64,000 nt of DNA from Vombatus ursinus (GCF_900497805.2 NW_020954590.1:92674877-92738876), one strand, 5' to 3'; shown: positions 1 to 11,936, numbered from the stretch's first letter. Numbers and translations: made by a program. The notes: a model not told the origin generated them from the letters alone.

Positions 1-1000
1 AGCCGAATCTGATAGTTCACAGAAGAGAGGTAAAGTCTACAAAGATAGGAAGGGGCCAGACTATACATTACTTTAATTACCAAATGGAGGATTTTATATA
101 TTTGACCCTGAAAGTAAGAGAAAACTATTGAAACTCATGGGAAAGGTTAGAGAAGTAGACCTTGGGAAATGACTAAAATGAGGAATTGTAAGGTTAGATT
201 ATTTGAAGGAGTATCAATATGTATGTTCAAGTTCCCTTGTATGAGGAAAGGAGCTGGGTGAAGAAAGACTGCAAGCTAGGCACTAAACTCATGGAGGGAG
301 GGATGGAGGGAGGAGAGTATCCTGGAAGTCTCTAAACCAGAATCTTAATTGGGTGATAAATATGGTGATAAACCATATTTATCTCAAAGCAGGAGAAGTT
401 ACTGAGTGATAGTGGTAGAAGGGAATCTAGAAGTAGCAATGGAGAGCAAGGACTATTCCAACTCCCCAACCATGACCAGAGAATCTGAGTGAATGAATAA
501 AGTGCAACCAGTGCTGTAAAGGGTAGCCAGGAAAGCTGCATCATCAGAAGGAAGCCAGAACATCAGTGCATCAGGGAAAGAGAAAGGAAAAGGCTTAAGA
601 TTAAAGCTAGTTTGTGACCTATAGAACTCCAGAAAGCACCAGGCAAGAGGTAGGTAGCTTTAGAGTGGGATGTGGGAGGAAGGGGGAGGTTAAGCATAAT
701 AGGAATAAGGAAGTAGTCAGTGGGGCACAAGTAAACAAGGTTTGAACAGCAGCAGAAGGTTCAGAATTACTGGGGTGGGAAAGGTATGACAGGGTGGAAG
801 TTTGTTAATTATTGAGGACTGAATTCTAGTAGATTATCATTTTCCACAGGGGTTCATCCCTGGGTTTCAGTGAATCATGCTGCTGTGTGTGGCTACAAAG
901 GAGGGAGGGGGGCTACCTGGAGGTTATCCCTGAGGCTGGGACAAAGTAGGCTCTGAGTAAATGCGGATGGCTGCAGGTGATGCCTTCCTAGAACACTATG
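1..1000. other. Purine-rich stretch without a gene
   Basis: No exon-like open frame is visible. The plus strand is rich in A and G (for example the ggaggg-type run near 290-320). Parts of 60-240 loosely resemble the reverse complement of an L2 3' region, but too weakly to mark as a repeat. Nothing else is recognised. Confidence 0.4.
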
Positions 1001-1009
1001 GAAGGGTCC

Positions 1010-1078
1010 TCTTTTTTCTAATGCTAGGGAGTTCCTGGAACATAGGAGGTGCTAAATAAATGATTATTGATTAATCCA
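1010..1078 (+). repeat. L2/MIR-type 3' tail fragment
   Basis: The segment keeps the tail pattern seen in L2 LINEs: 'ctggaacataggaggtgctaaataaatg' in shortened form, followed by 'attattgatt'. Only the last 60-70 bases of the element remain. Confidence 0.5.
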
Positions 1079-2250
1079 ATATAAAATTATTTTAAGAGGA
1101 ATTTAATATCGGTTGTGGGTATCTATCAGCAGGGTGATGATCTCTAATATCCCTTCCAGATCAAAGATTATAAAAGGTTTTAACTGAAGTAGCTATATTT
1201 GTACATAAAGATTTCTGTGATGACAAATCTTTAAACAGTGCCCCAGAAAAGGTAAATTAATAAATGGTTTATTATATGCTACAGAAGAATTAATATAATT
1301 CACATGTAAGAGCAGTTAATCTCCAGAGACTCATTTTCATACCCTGTCTCACTACAGGATCAGCTGTGTTAATAACAATACTTTACACTTTTCTATCACT
1401 TCTCTGGCTAAGAGCTCAAATATGAGTTTATATGCCACATCAGATCTACACAGACGGCACTCCACAATTTTCACAGTTCTGACTCATTTGACTTACTAAT
1501 AAGTGTTCCTATTTTCAGACAAAAATTAATATGGAAAATTCATGAAAGTAATACACAGGGTTTTCAAATCCAAATCACTCATTTGACCTAGGTTACTGGC
1601 ACCTAAAAGCCTGAATTGGGTAAATTCTACAAGAGCATCATAGATAAAAAATAGCTGCCACTGGTGGCAATGTTGATGTGTGTGCATTTTCCATCACTGT
1701 ATTGCCATCCAATGGGCCAGCTGGTATATGAGAAAGAAACCGTGAGATCATACTATCCCACTTGACTCTGCCAAAAGGCAACAATTCCAAACTAGCAAAG
1801 AAAGCACTAAAGTTTTTCCATCAAACAGGCCCTAAAAATTGAGAATTGTTTACTTATTTGACTTGGTTTTAATTCACCTAAAATAAACAAATATGTATAA
1901 TTCTGACTTAAACACAAGATAAATGGAGTCTAAAAGTTCTTACCCTCGTTAGCAAGGTTAACAAGTCACAGTTGATTTAAGTACTTCTAAATAGAACTCT
2001 CTAAAATAATTGTATTTTAACAGTTGTAGGTGAATTACATATTTTCTAAATTTCCTTCCCTTAACCTTTGCTCAAGTAACTGAACTCACTGTGAAATTTT
2101 CCTCTATATTTATTGGATGGAGTTTCTAAATCTTCTCTAAAAATATTGTATCTCTATTCCAAACTATAAATGCACCTATCCGGGAATTTTTATTGTAGTT
2201 CATAGAACCAAGAGTGCTTGGACCTCAGATTAAATGCAATTTATCACCAG

Positions 2251-2418
2251 AAGGAATCTATAGGAATCATCCCATCCAATTCCCATTTAAAAAATGAGGA
2301 AAATGTGGCCCAAAGTTTACTCGGCCTGCGTAAAATGAAAAGGGTAGCAAGTAAAAGATATGTTAGGATTTGAACCCAGATCCTCCAACTCACATCCACT
2401 ATATAATACAAGGTGTTA
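2251..2418 (-). repeat. MIR-like SINE, minus strand
   Basis: Reading left to right it shows the reversed MIR order: 'aatgaggaaaatgtggcc', then 'aggatttgaacccagatcctcc', the reversed B-box/tRNA-like part. It is old and diverged. No target duplication could be seen. Confidence 0.55.
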
Positions 2419-2739
2419 GTTTTAACAGTATAGATCATTTCATTTATGCTGTAAGAGCTGGCTCAGAGAAGCAAGCATTGCTCCTAAAGTGTGTCAACCT
2501 ATCTACTGGTTAGGTAAACCCACTGAAAATTCAGAGTTTTACCCCATCCCTATTGAAAACTTTAGAAGAACTACTATTATACCAAATTACTAGAGTCATT
2601 TAAAAAACTATATGAAAACCATTTTGTTGCAGAACAAATAAAAGACTAAGTTTCGTGGAATGATTTTAACTTCTTGAATAAGCAGGTAGATTTTGGTAGA
2701 CCATGTTATCGTGTGATACAGTGTTAAAGGTATAATTAA

Positions 2740-2905
2740 ACTAGAAAGGAATAAGATCTGCATTCTAGTAGTAGACCAGGTACTCTATCTTTATTTAGGT
2801 ACCGTAGGCAAGTCATTCAACCTCTCTGGGCTTCAGTTTCCTCATAGTAAATGGAAGGAGTTAAGACTAGACCTCTAAAGTCCTTTGTAACTTTAACTAT
2901 TGATC
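2740..2905 (+). repeat. MIR-like SINE, plus strand
   Basis: Core landmarks are present in order: 'gcaagtcattcaacctctctgggc', 'tcagtttcctcat' and 'taaatggaaggagttaagac', then the 3' motif 'ctctaaagtcctttgtaac'. The copy is diverged and its 5' head is poorly preserved. Confidence 0.6.
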
Positions 2906-3527
2906 CTAAATATAATCACTCTTGATACGAAATAAATGCCTATTTGTTAACTCTCCACTTTTGGCAGATCTACTTGGTTTGTGAACACCATGCCCCACCC
3001 AGAACATGTTGATCACCAGAAATTTCATCGTCATCATGCTGACTGCCTCAGTTTTTGATACTGAAAACCTCAATTGCCTCAGTTGCCTCTTCTGTATGAC
3101 TGGAGAGCTGGAGGGTGGCGCAGTAAACTCTTCCCAAAACCTTCCTTTACAAAGGGCTGGGCTCCAGTTAAGTCTCCACTTTCTATCAGCAGCTCAGTTT
3201 GGTTTCTACTCCACAGAACATCATACCCCACCTGGTCCATCTCTGCCTCAATTTATTACAAATTCCACCCACATTTCAAAGGTCTTTCATATACCTTCCA
3301 CTTTTATAGAACTCATTGATCTTTCACACAAATTACTTGATCACTATTATATCCTCCTCACCTACTGTGGCCCAGAAAAGAGGGAAATATTCTAATGGTC
3401 TAATGTTATAATCTCCACTCCCCTACTGCTACCCCCCAATGCTCTGCTAAGGATTGTTCTATCAGTATCACCCCCCACTCTTCCAAAAGCAGCTTCGAGG
3501 AGAAGTACAAAAGGGTCATATTCTTGT

Positions 3528-3600
3528 CTTTAAAAAAAAGAAAAGAAAAGAAAAGGAAAGAAAGAAAGAAAGGAAGGAAGGAAGGAAGAAAGAAAGAAAA
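3528..3600 (+). repeat. Purine (A/G)n microsatellite
   Basis: A run of aaaag, aaag and aagg units with almost no pyrimidine for about 70 bases. On the minus strand it gives an artefactual Phe/Leu/Ser-rich reading frame that should not be taken as a protein. Confidence 0.95.
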
Positions 3601-3737
3601 CCTCAAAAGTAATCCTGGAATGGAAAGTTCAAATGACATCCTATTATATGAAAATTATTATGTAAAAATCAAAAAATCACAAGGCCAGAAGAGATTTTGA
3701 AACTTACCTTTCTCCCATCCCCCAAATTCTTTTGTCA

Positions 3738-4105
3738 TAGGACAGCCAGACTAATCTTTAACACAAAAATCTGGTCAAGTTACTCCTCTCCTCACAAATC
3801 TTCAAGGGCTCCCAACTATCTGAGAGAAAAGTTCAACTTCTTTGATTAGCACTGCAGGCCACCAACCTCACCCTGTCAGTCCTACCCTACTGAAAACTCC
3901 AGTCAAATTGGTCTATTTTCAGTCCTCCAAAAGTCAGCCTCAGCATTTGCATATTTACACCCAGAGACTATTCCCTATGCCTAGAATGTCCTCTTCAACA
4001 GCTAGTTCTCACTCAACTTTAATGCTACTTTGTATGAAGTCTTCCTTCACCTGTACCTGCCACAACCTCAGATTTCTGTTGAAAATCTACCCTCATTAAA
4101 CCTAA
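3738..4105 (+). repeat. L2 LINE 3' fragment
   Basis: The order of phrases matches the 3' part of mammalian L2: 'gccagactaatctttaacac', 'caagggctcccaactatc', 'cagtcaaattggtctatttt', 'gcctagaatgtcctc' and 'gaagtcttccttcacctg'. This is a non-coding remnant of the 3' part of the LINE, with no open reverse transcriptase frame. Confidence 0.7.
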
Positions 4106-4194
4106 TCTATACTATGGTGTTCTGAGCATAAGGACACTGACAAATGGGGGGGGGGTTGGGATGAGGGAGGGGAATTGGGATGTTGAAGGGTTTG

Positions 4195-4390
4195 AGTTCC
4201 CGTTATATGAGGATCAGCCGAAGGAACTGGGCATGTTTAGCTAGAGAAGACACTCAGGAGGAACATGGTAGCTGCCTCCAAATACTTGAAGGACTGTCTT
4301 GTGGAGCAGTGATTAGATTTGTTCTATTTGTCTCAACCTCTTCATGTGAAACAGATAGGAGAAAATTGTTAACAGAAGTTAACCCAGTGA
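4195..4390 (+). repeat. CR1/L3-type LINE 3' fragment
   Basis: Phrases such as 'gaactgggcatgtttagct', 'ctcaggaggaacatggtagc', 'aatacttgaaggactgtc' and 'gattagatttgttctattt' follow the order of the conserved CR1/L3 3' region. The copy is short and diverged. Assignment rests on remembered family pattern. Confidence 0.6.
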
Positions 4391-5039
4391 TGAGGAGGAG
4401 TAAAGAAGAGGGAACTCCGGCCAACAGCTTCATTTTTCCAACGAAGTTAAGTGTCTCAGGTGAGAGGGAGTGAAAGAAGAAGGCATGGAATGTTTGAGGA
4501 AGGATCAGAAGATTTGGGAAATGAGGGAGGGGGGGGAAGAATGATCCAATTAGGAAGGTGTAAAAGGTTAAGGGCCCAACTGAGATTACATAACAAATTT
4601 GTAGTGGACCTCACACAGTTTCAATATTTTCTCCATCTTTATTCAGCAGCATTTGAGTAGAAGCAAAGGCAAGGGATGGTGGTAGTTGAGGCAGGACAAC
4701 ATGAGTGACAGGAGTGATAATATGAGCTAGGAAGAACTGAGGGGTGAAGGGAGTGGAGAGAGTGGGAAGGAACACCAATGGGGTTAAAGGATGCAAAGGA
4801 GAAGGAAAGGTGGAATCTAACAGTGATGGATGAGAGAATGTCAGAGCCCATGAACATGGATAGCTGAGGTTTTATCTAATGTCACTTTCTAAAACTCTAA
4901 CTTATAGGGCTTTTCCTAACCCATTTTTTTCCTGCACTATTCCCAGTGATCTCTATTTTTAGTTGCATTTTCAAGGACTCTTAAGACTCTTCCCAACTAA
5001 CCCTAAAACTACTTTCACCCATCCTTAGGTTTTAAAAAT

Positions 5040-5183
5040 AGTCTTTGTACCTGTCTGCTTATAGGCCTTCCTGCTTTCAAGTCTCTCCCCACTCCAATCC
5101 ATCTTCCATTCAACCACCAAAATGATTTCCCTAAAGCACAGATCTGATGTCACTTCCCTGCAAATAAACTCTAGTGGCTCCCT
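5040..5183 (+). repeat. L2 LINE fragment, left part of a split copy
   Basis: L2 3' phrases 'ccaccaaaatgatttccc', 'acagatctgatgtcacttc' and 'aactctagtggctccct' are in order. The copy is interrupted at 5183 by a SINE and resumes at 5435 on the same strand and in the same order. Confidence 0.8.
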
Positions 5184-5434
5184 GTTGTGGGCAGCTAGGT
5201 GGCACAGTGGATAGAGGACCAGGTCTGGAGTCAGGAAGACTCATCTTCCTGAGGTCAAATCTGGCCTCAGACACTTACTAGCTACATGGCCCTGGGCAAG
5301 TCACTAAACTCTGTTTGCCTCAGTTTCCTCATCTGTAAAATGAGCTGAAGAAGGAAATGGCCAACCACTGTTGCCAAGAAAATTTCAAATGGGGTCACAC
5401 AAAGAGTCAGACATGATTGAAATAACTCAACAAC
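5184..5434 (+). mobile_element. CORE-SINE with RTE/BovB-type tail
   Basis: A full-length marsupial CORE-SINE starting at the gggcagctaggtggcac head (5189). It has the tRNA-like B-box area, the core 'ctggccctgggcaagtcac'-like block, 'gtttgcctcagtttcctc', 'gaaggaaatggccaacc' and the RTE-like end 'gagtcagacatgattgaaa' plus 'caacaac'. The sequence ggctccct occurs at 5176-5183 and again at 5435-5442, a likely target duplication, and the host L2 reads on across it. Confidence 0.9.
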
Positions 5435-5935
5435 GGCTCCCTCTCACCCCCAAGATCAGTTTGGCAATCAAAGCCCTTCATAACCTAATCCCCTCCTATC
5501 TTTCCAGTCTTCTTCCATGTTACTCCTGCCATGTTCTCTTCGATCCTGTGACACTGGCTTTCTGTTTCACAAATAAGACACTGCATCTCTTAGCTCCAAG
5601 GAATTTTCTCTTGTCCTCCATGCATAGAATACTCTCCCTCCCTCCTCAACTCTGCCTACTGACTTCCTTGGCTTCCTTTAAGTTCCAACCAAAATCCCAT
5701 CTTTTACAGGAAGCCTTTTCCAACCTTTCTTAATTTGTGTGCCTCCTGTCTATTAATTATTTCCTATTTATCCTGAATAAAGTTTTTTTTTAATGTATTT
5801 GTTTGCATATTGTTTCCACCATTACAACATAAGCTCCTCTTTTTTTTATCTCCAAAGCTTAGCACAATGTCTGGCACATAGTAAATTCATAGTTACACAG
5901 TGCCAGGCACTTAATAAATGTTTATTGACAGTCTA
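5435..5935 (+). repeat. L2 LINE fragment, right part with 3' tail
   Basis: Continues the L2 copy begun at 5040: 'aaagcccttcataacc', 'ctttccagtcttcttcc', 'atagaatactctccc', 'ggaagccttttccaacc', then the terminal 'gtctggcacatagtaa' and 'taataaatgtttattgaca'. Two tail-like motifs follow each other at about 5870-5935, so a second short L2/MIR tail may be joined on. Confidence 0.8.
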
Positions 5936-7015
5936 CCCTTTATGGTCTCCTCCCTCCAAAAAAGGAAACAGAATGCTATCAATTAACACTGGAAAACCAT
6001 TTCGAAATACAATTACATATTATATTCTTAAGTATTTCCTCCAAAATGATTCTACACTCTTTTCCGGTCAACTTGTTCTACATTTTAAGTTCTCCAAATT
6101 TTTATATATAACATTACTGCTATTGCAAAATTTTGTCTGTTCCAGATGTTTTTGTTCTGCTTTCAGATTGCATCTAAACTTTCAGTTTGAAATATTGATT
6201 CTATAAAAATAATTATTTGCATTATTTATGACCAAAAGTTATTACAAGATTTTGTTAAACTGCACAGAAAATTAAAATTCTAGATCTCTACGTTTCTCTT
6301 AAGAAAGTAAATTGCATTTTTCACACAGGCTAAGTTTTCCACAGCAGTCTGTAACCCTGATGCTCTGCCTTCACACTAATCCTCTGTCCCAACAATACAC
6401 CTCTGGGGGAGGAAGGGGAAGAGGTCTAAACTAAAGTTGCAAACTAAAAAGGCTATTTAGGACTATTTGAACTCATGAGTTATTTCTCGTTGCTTTCTTT
6501 GGGTTCAAGAATCTTTCCCACCCTACAACTCTACACTGAAGCTTCTGTAACAACTTTAAGGAACTCCTTAATAGTATTTCTCCACTGAATTAATTATTAA
6601 GCAGTGGGGGCTCTCTAGCATTTAATATTACTATAGAAACATCCTAGCTGATATTTAGGAAAGCACTTCCTTAAGTAAGGCTGAGTAACCACTGAGAATC
6701 CACTAAGCTGCAGGAATAATATATATATTATGTAATAGTGGACACAAGAAAAAGAGATCAAAGAAAGGCTGGCCATAATTTGAAGGGTAAAAGCAGTCAA
6801 TGAGAAAACATAAGTTAACAACAAAAAAAACTAGGATTTAGAAGAAATTCTAATCAATTATAGTGATTTATTTAATTAATTATGGCAGATGGTCTCATTC
6901 AAGAATTTCAGCGTGAATTCTCTCCAAAAAATTCTAATAAACTTATTTCTGAATAGCTATATTCCCTAAGAGTATGTAAGGGTAGGCCTTCTAAATAAAC
7001 TGTTAAAGAAAGAGT

Positions 7016-7073
7016 GCTCTCTCTCTGTGTCTGTGTATCTGTCTCTGTCTGTCTCTGTCTCTCTCTCTCCCAT
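7016..7073 (+). repeat. CT/TG-rich simple repeat
   Basis: Pyrimidine-rich tract of ctct, tgtct and tctg units. It has no coding meaning. Confidence 0.9.
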
Positions 7074-7224
7074 CTATCTCCTAAATGGAGATGCTTTGCC
7101 TAAATTAAAAAATCTTTTTCCTCAGACAGAAAAGCTTACATCATAATAAGCTTCTCCATTAGCAATTCTTCCTTAAAGGAGGGCAGAAAGTGTTATTTGT
7201 AGTTCTCTTAGCACTTAATAGCAA

Positions 7225-7457
7225 AAAGCAGGTAAGTGGTACAGTAGATAAACTGCTGAATACAGAGTCAGAAAAATCCCTAGTCCAAATCTTGCTTCAA
7301 ATATTTAATATTGTTTTCCCTGGGCAAGTCACAGTCCCAATTTCCTCCTTAGTAAAATGGGGATACCAAGAGCGCCTAGATCACTCGACTATTGTGAGGA
7401 TTAAATAATGTAGAGCACTATGCAAATCTTGCTATATAAATGTTAGCTACTATTACC
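7225..7457 (+). repeat. CORE-SINE with L2-type tail (MIR/THER-like)
   Basis: Head-like 'caggtaagtggtacagtag', core 'ccctgggcaagtcac', 'ttagtaaaatggggatacc' and the L2-type tail 'tgtgaggattaaataatg' and 'ctatataaatgttagctac' are in order. It is an old copy, clearly different in tail from the RTE-tailed SINEs of this window. Confidence 0.75.
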
Positions 7458-7845
7458 ACAGTATCTTGAACAAATACAAAGTTCGTTCAGAGTAACCTAT
7501 CAGTTGTAGAAAATATTCTTGAAGTATGAGTCAGATGGGGGGGGGGGGTGCCCCGGCAAGGATACCCACAAATGTGCCAGGAAAAAAATAACTTCCAAGG
7601 ATTCTATCATCTAAATATTATCTAAATTTCAAACAAAGAACTGAAAGCAGAGAAAATGACCATTATTTGGGGAAATGGCTACAACAACTATATTCCAAAT
7701 AGTGTGAATAAAGAATTCTCAAATTGTTGTGTGTTCAAAGTTATTATTATGTGAAATATGGTTAGTGGCTATAGCCCACTAGAAGTAGGTAGTAAGAATT
7801 ATGATAATGTACCACTTTGGGGATTCATTATTCACACTAAGAATA

Positions 7846-7905
7846 CTAATAGGTTACATTTATATAGCATTTACTATGTATGTGCCAGGCACTAGGCTGA
7901 GTACT
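7846..7905 (-). repeat. L2/MIR tail fragment, minus strand
   Basis: The reversed L2 tail pattern 'tagcatttactatgtatgtgccaggcacta' is visible in pieces. It is short and followed at once by an L1-like fragment. Confidence 0.5.
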
Positions 7906-7921
7906 AACACTAATCCAGGAC

Positions 7922-7991
7922 CAAACTGAACATGAACTCAATGGAGTATTACTGAGCCATAAAAAATGATAACTACGTAGAAAAAGAGAAG
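7922..7991 (+). repeat. Short L1 3' fragment
   Basis: 'atggagtattactgagccat' followed by 'aaaaaatgataactacgtag' follows the marsupial L1 ORF2 3' end pattern (also seen diverged at 28.9 kb). About 70 bases survive. Confidence 0.5.
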
Positions 7992-7999
7992 CATTATAC

Positions 8000-8164
8000 C
8001 AAAGGTGTCAAACTCAAATAGAAACGGATTCCATTGGGTACATAGTGGCTTAGAAAAACCACAAATTAACTTTATCTATGTTTTACTGTATTTTTTTAAA
8101 TAAATATTTCCTAATTACACAATCTGGTTCAGGTTGCACTCTAGGGACAAATATGATACCTTTG
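8000..8164 (+). mobile_element. Non-autonomous hAT element (MITE)
   Basis: The ends are inverted: left caaaggtgtcaaac, right (reversed) caaaggtatcat. The 8 bases cattatac flank it directly at 7992-7999 and 8165-8172, an exact 8-bp target duplication as expected for hAT transposons. The interior ('aaccacaaattaactttatc', 'cctaattacacaatctgg') carries no open frame, so it must have moved with a transposase made elsewhere. Confidence 0.88.
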
Positions 8165-8494
8165 CATTATACAATGTCAACAAAGTAAACAGAAGAAACA
8201 AAATAACTTAAAGTGAAAGGTATGAAATTATAATGAGCAAGCTTAGCCCCAAAGAAAAGATGTAAGAACACATCTCTCTCTAGTACTTTCAAGAGATAGG
8301 AGATGACAGGTGGGGAACAATACACATAATTCCAGACTTTTATTAAACTTTTTTTTAGTTCTTTATGATAACGCATATCTTGGGGTGGGGAGAGATGGAA
8401 TACATTGGGAAATGTAGATGGCGGAAAAATATAAACTATAAATAAAATGCATTTTTTCTTAAAGTACAGTCTCATTTTATAAGTGAACTCTTAA

Positions 8495-8710
8495 GAGCTA
8501 CTGGAATTAGAGAGGGATGATTTAAATTCAAATCTTGGTTCATCCACTTCCTACTTCTGTCATTCTAAGAAAAATCACTTAGTTTTTCTGAACCTCAATT
8601 TGTAAAATGAAAGTAACTTTCACTACATAGTCTGTTTTGAGGAAAACAGTTTTTGCAAACTACAAAAGCTCTGTAAAATTAAGCAAATCTTAAAGTGCTA
8701 CTAAATACTA
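8495..8710 (+). repeat. CORE-SINE with L2-type tail, old
   Basis: 'aattcaaatcttggttc', 'atcacttagtttttctgaac', 'caatttgtaaaatgaaag' and a tail of 'gcaaactacaaaagctctg' are in the order of MIR/THER-like SINEs. The copy is strongly diverged. Confidence 0.6.
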
Positions 8711-9109
8711 ATAACCTTACCATGTAATAATCATTATTAATAATATTCTGGTATATGTTTTAGAGTTTACAGACTTACAGACCATTACCTAATACCTTTG
8801 AAAAACTCGAGTATATAAATAGAAATGGATAAACAATTTAGTAACATGTCAAGAGTGTCCTTGGTCAAAATAACCTAGGAACCAACGTTCCAGTCAACAA
8901 AACTTATGAAACATAAAAGTAATTTCTTTCTTTAAAGGATTAGGAATACCATATAATCTTTGTGCCATATTAATGAAGCTAAAATCAACTAAGGGCTAGA
9001 GAGATATGATATCACACTCCCCCAACAACTGGAAAACACAACAGATCTGCAAGAGTCACTCTGGTTTCCAATCTAGTGGGAACTTCTATTGTCTGACATA
9101 ATTCATACA

Positions 9110-9190
9110 ATCATATAATATCAATAGTCACACCTGGGAAATCATTTAGTCCAAAGGCCTCATTGAACAGATGAGAAACCATGGTTGGTG
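9110..9190 (-). repeat. MIR-related fragment, minus strand
   Basis: 'aaatcatttagtccaaaggcc' in part and 'gaacagatgagaaaccatgg' correspond to the reversed 3' half of a MIR-related SINE. Only about 80 bases survive. Confidence 0.45.
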
Positions 9191-9881
9191 ACAAAATAAG
9201 ACACTTTATTAAACGGATGTCTTATTTTGCAAATAAAACAATTGTACAAAAAGAAGTTACTCTTAGCTATAGTAATTTAGAGGTTGGCCTGTGGTATTTT
9301 TTATAGCTATTGCCACATTTATATTATATGTGGACTGTAAAAGCCTTTGTTCTTTGGGTATTTGTAGAATTTCATTATTTGCCCATTGAGATATCTGCCC
9401 TTCAAGTGATGCTTTCATTCTTTTTTTTTTTTTATTACCTCTTCAATGGGAGCATTTAAAGTGCCAAGCTTGGTACAGTTTCTTCAGGTTTGGTGCTGTT
9501 TTATTACCTTTCCAGAGCTACTATATTTCCCCAAGGTTTTCTTTGCCCTTTTCTCCTCTTTCCACTATAAACGGGGATTGTTAATAGCTCTTTTCACCAC
9601 AATGTCAAAATAGGCTGCTGGGGAAAATCTGGTGTTCCTAATAGGCCTGAACCCGAAGTATACTCAATTTTTATCAAAGAGGCAAAAGCTAAAGGCTAAA
9701 TCTTCATGTTTCGGGGTTAGTGGAAGCCACTGAAGTTAACTTCCTTTTATATGGGACTTTGTTTCAAAGAACTGTTTCCTCACACTGAAAAGCTTATGAC
9801 AATCTTACATTAAGATACAAATCCTAGATTGTGTAATAGCTGCTACCAGAGTATAATCTTCAATATGGCAGAAAGAGATTA

Positions 9882-9960
9882 TGAACTCCTAAAGGCCAAG
9901 GATCATCAATGGCTACTGTACTCACTTGTACAGTGAGGCCCAGCATAGTACACAATGAAG
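9882..9960 (+). repeat. L2 3' tail, site of a SINE insertion
   Basis: 'gaactcctaaaggccaagga' followed by 'gcccagcatagtacacaatg' is the L2 tail pattern (units 'gagggcaggga' and 'agcacagtgcc' decayed). A SINE sits at its right edge and the last 22 bases are repeated beyond it. Confidence 0.6.
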
Positions 9961-10217
9961 TTGTAGTTGTTTAGTTGTTTCAATTGTCTGACTCTTTGTG
10001 ACCCCATTTGGGTTTCCTTGGCCAACATACTTTGCCATTTCCTTCTCCAGCTCATTTTACAGATGAGGAAACTGAGGCAAACAGGGTTAAGGAACTTATC
10101 CAGGGTTACACAGGTAGTAGGAAGTGTCTAAGGCCAGATCTGAACTCATTTGAACTCATGAAGAGTCTTCCTGAGCCCAAGCCTACCATTCCATCCACTA
10201 CGCCACCTAGTTGCCCA
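9961..10217 (-). mobile_element. CORE-SINE with RTE-type tail, minus strand
   Basis: Reversed order: 'gttgtttagttgtttcaatt' tail, 'gactctttgtgaccccattt', 'ccatttccttctccagctc', 'aactgaggcaaacagggtt' core, ending at the reversed head 'cgccacctagttgccc'. The 22 bases at 9939-9960 recur at 10229-10250 with one mismatch, an unusually long target duplication. About a dozen bases lie between the SINE head and the right copy. Confidence 0.88.
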
Positions 10218-10974
10218 CTTCTACAGGACCCAGTATAGTACACAATGAAGTAGTAGATATTATTTGACACAAACATACACCCCCTCCCAATTCCCATAAC
10301 AAGGACAAAGCATTTATATATCCTACAAAAAAATGAACATTTGTATTACTATCTACCACATTCCTTGTCTTGCCTTGATTTACTTTACAAAGGAGAATTT
10401 TTTTAAAATGTTTTATAAAAACCAATAATATCGGATCAAAGTCGGACTATGGAACTATCTACCTTGCCTACTGCTAATTCCAACTCTGGATCCCGATATC
10501 CATTAGGCTTTGTAGCATGAAGTTTGGTTTGCATGTGAATGTGAATGTGAATCTTGACTTTAATGTATTCTTTGCCCATTTTATTTTTTACTGCTAAGAA
10601 GGTAATTAAAAAAATAAAGGTGGGATCCCAGGAGGCTTAAACCCAAAAAGGTAATTTCCTCTACATCTCCAATGTAAAAAAACTTTTTGAACTTGACAGT
10701 CTTTTTCCATGGCATTTTCCCAATACCAAAGGTTCTCTGTTGAACAGCATTCATTTGGCCAATAAAATTTATCTTTCTACATCCAAGGTACTGTGCATTA
10801 TACAACAATTCCTGCATTTTAGATGTTTATGATCTATTGGGAAATATAAGAAATATACACAAGTAACTGCAATTCTAGGCAGTGGATTATAAATGTTATT
10901 ACGAATAGTGAGATTTAAGCAGGGCTTTGGAGCATGGGTAGGATTTCAATAGACAGAGAACCAAGAGAGCAGAT

Positions 10975-11510
10975 ACCATTTCAATCCAACAAACATTTGT
11001 TAGTCCTACCTACTCTCTGTGAAGCACCATGTTGGGTCCTAAGAATAAACACACGAAACATTCCCTGCCCTCAAAAAACTAATCTTCTACTGCAGGAGAC
11101 AACAGGTATATAGATATATAAAAGATAATTTAAAGAAGGAAAGAACAACTAGAGGAACTAGGAAAGGCTGCCAGTATGAGATACCATTGATCTGAATGTT
11201 CAAAGAAGCTAAAGATTCTAAGAGGCAAAGGAGTGGAAGATAGGAATCCATTCCAGGAAATGGTATTTGCACAGGAAAAGCACTAAGGTAGGAGATGGAA
11301 TGTCATTCAAGAGAATAAAAAGTAGGGCAGTTTGGTTCAAATGTAGACTATATTCAGCACAGAAATGTGAATTAAGTCTGAAAATGTAGGATTAGGAGAC
11401 TGAAATTTAATCTAAAGACAATAAGAAGCCACAAAAGATTCTTGAGTGAGGAAGTGACAGTAATCATATCTGATAATGGAAAGAACACAAGCAAAGACAC
11501 AAAGGTGCAT
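10975..11510 (-). repeat. L2-clade LINE 3' region, minus strand
   Basis: Starts with the reversed tail 'caacaaacatttgttag' and runs through 'ttccctgccctcaaaaaac', 'aaagcactaaggtaggagatgg', 'gggcagtttggttcaaatg' and 'gtgaggaagtgacag', the same order as in the longer copy at 12.03 kb. It is non-coding and diverged. Confidence 0.7.
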
Positions 11511-11764
11511 AATATTTGGGGGGGGAAGGGGTAGGAGGGATGACAAGAAGTGGACCAATTTGGCTGGGGGAGTAGTGAGAAATAATGCCAAAATTTTTAA
11601 ATTAAAAGAATCAAGAAAGGATTAACATTTTTGAAGGTCTCAAATACCAAAGTAAGAACCAGTCTGTGAATCAGTTACAATTCTAAGGTGTCAATCTAAA
11701 ATAATATTTAAAACTGGGAAACTGGATGACATCACAGTGCTAAGAAAGCAAAATATTCTAATCA

Positions 11765-11936
11765 TTAAATCAAGGGCTAATCATTTTTGGTGACATGGAC
11801 CCCTTATTAGAATATAAGAAACATATAAGATAAGATACATAGATTTCAAAGGAAACCAATTATATTAAAATTGTTACCAAGGTATTTAAAAAAAGACAAG
11901 TTCACAGACCACAGGTTAAAAACGCCTACATTCATT
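11765..11936 (-). repeat. hAT MITE remnant, same family as 59.4 and 62.9 kb
   Basis: Shares with two other places in the window the phrases 'caaaggaaaccaattata', 'aagttcacagac' and 'caggttaa'. A related copy at 28.16 kb shows both inverted ends. Here the ends are decayed and no target duplication is evident. Confidence 0.6.

Noticed and set aside
3006-3395. Plus-strand frame of 129 codons
   Set aside because: No domain or splice context; the region is ordinary A/T-balanced DNA without homology I can recognise.
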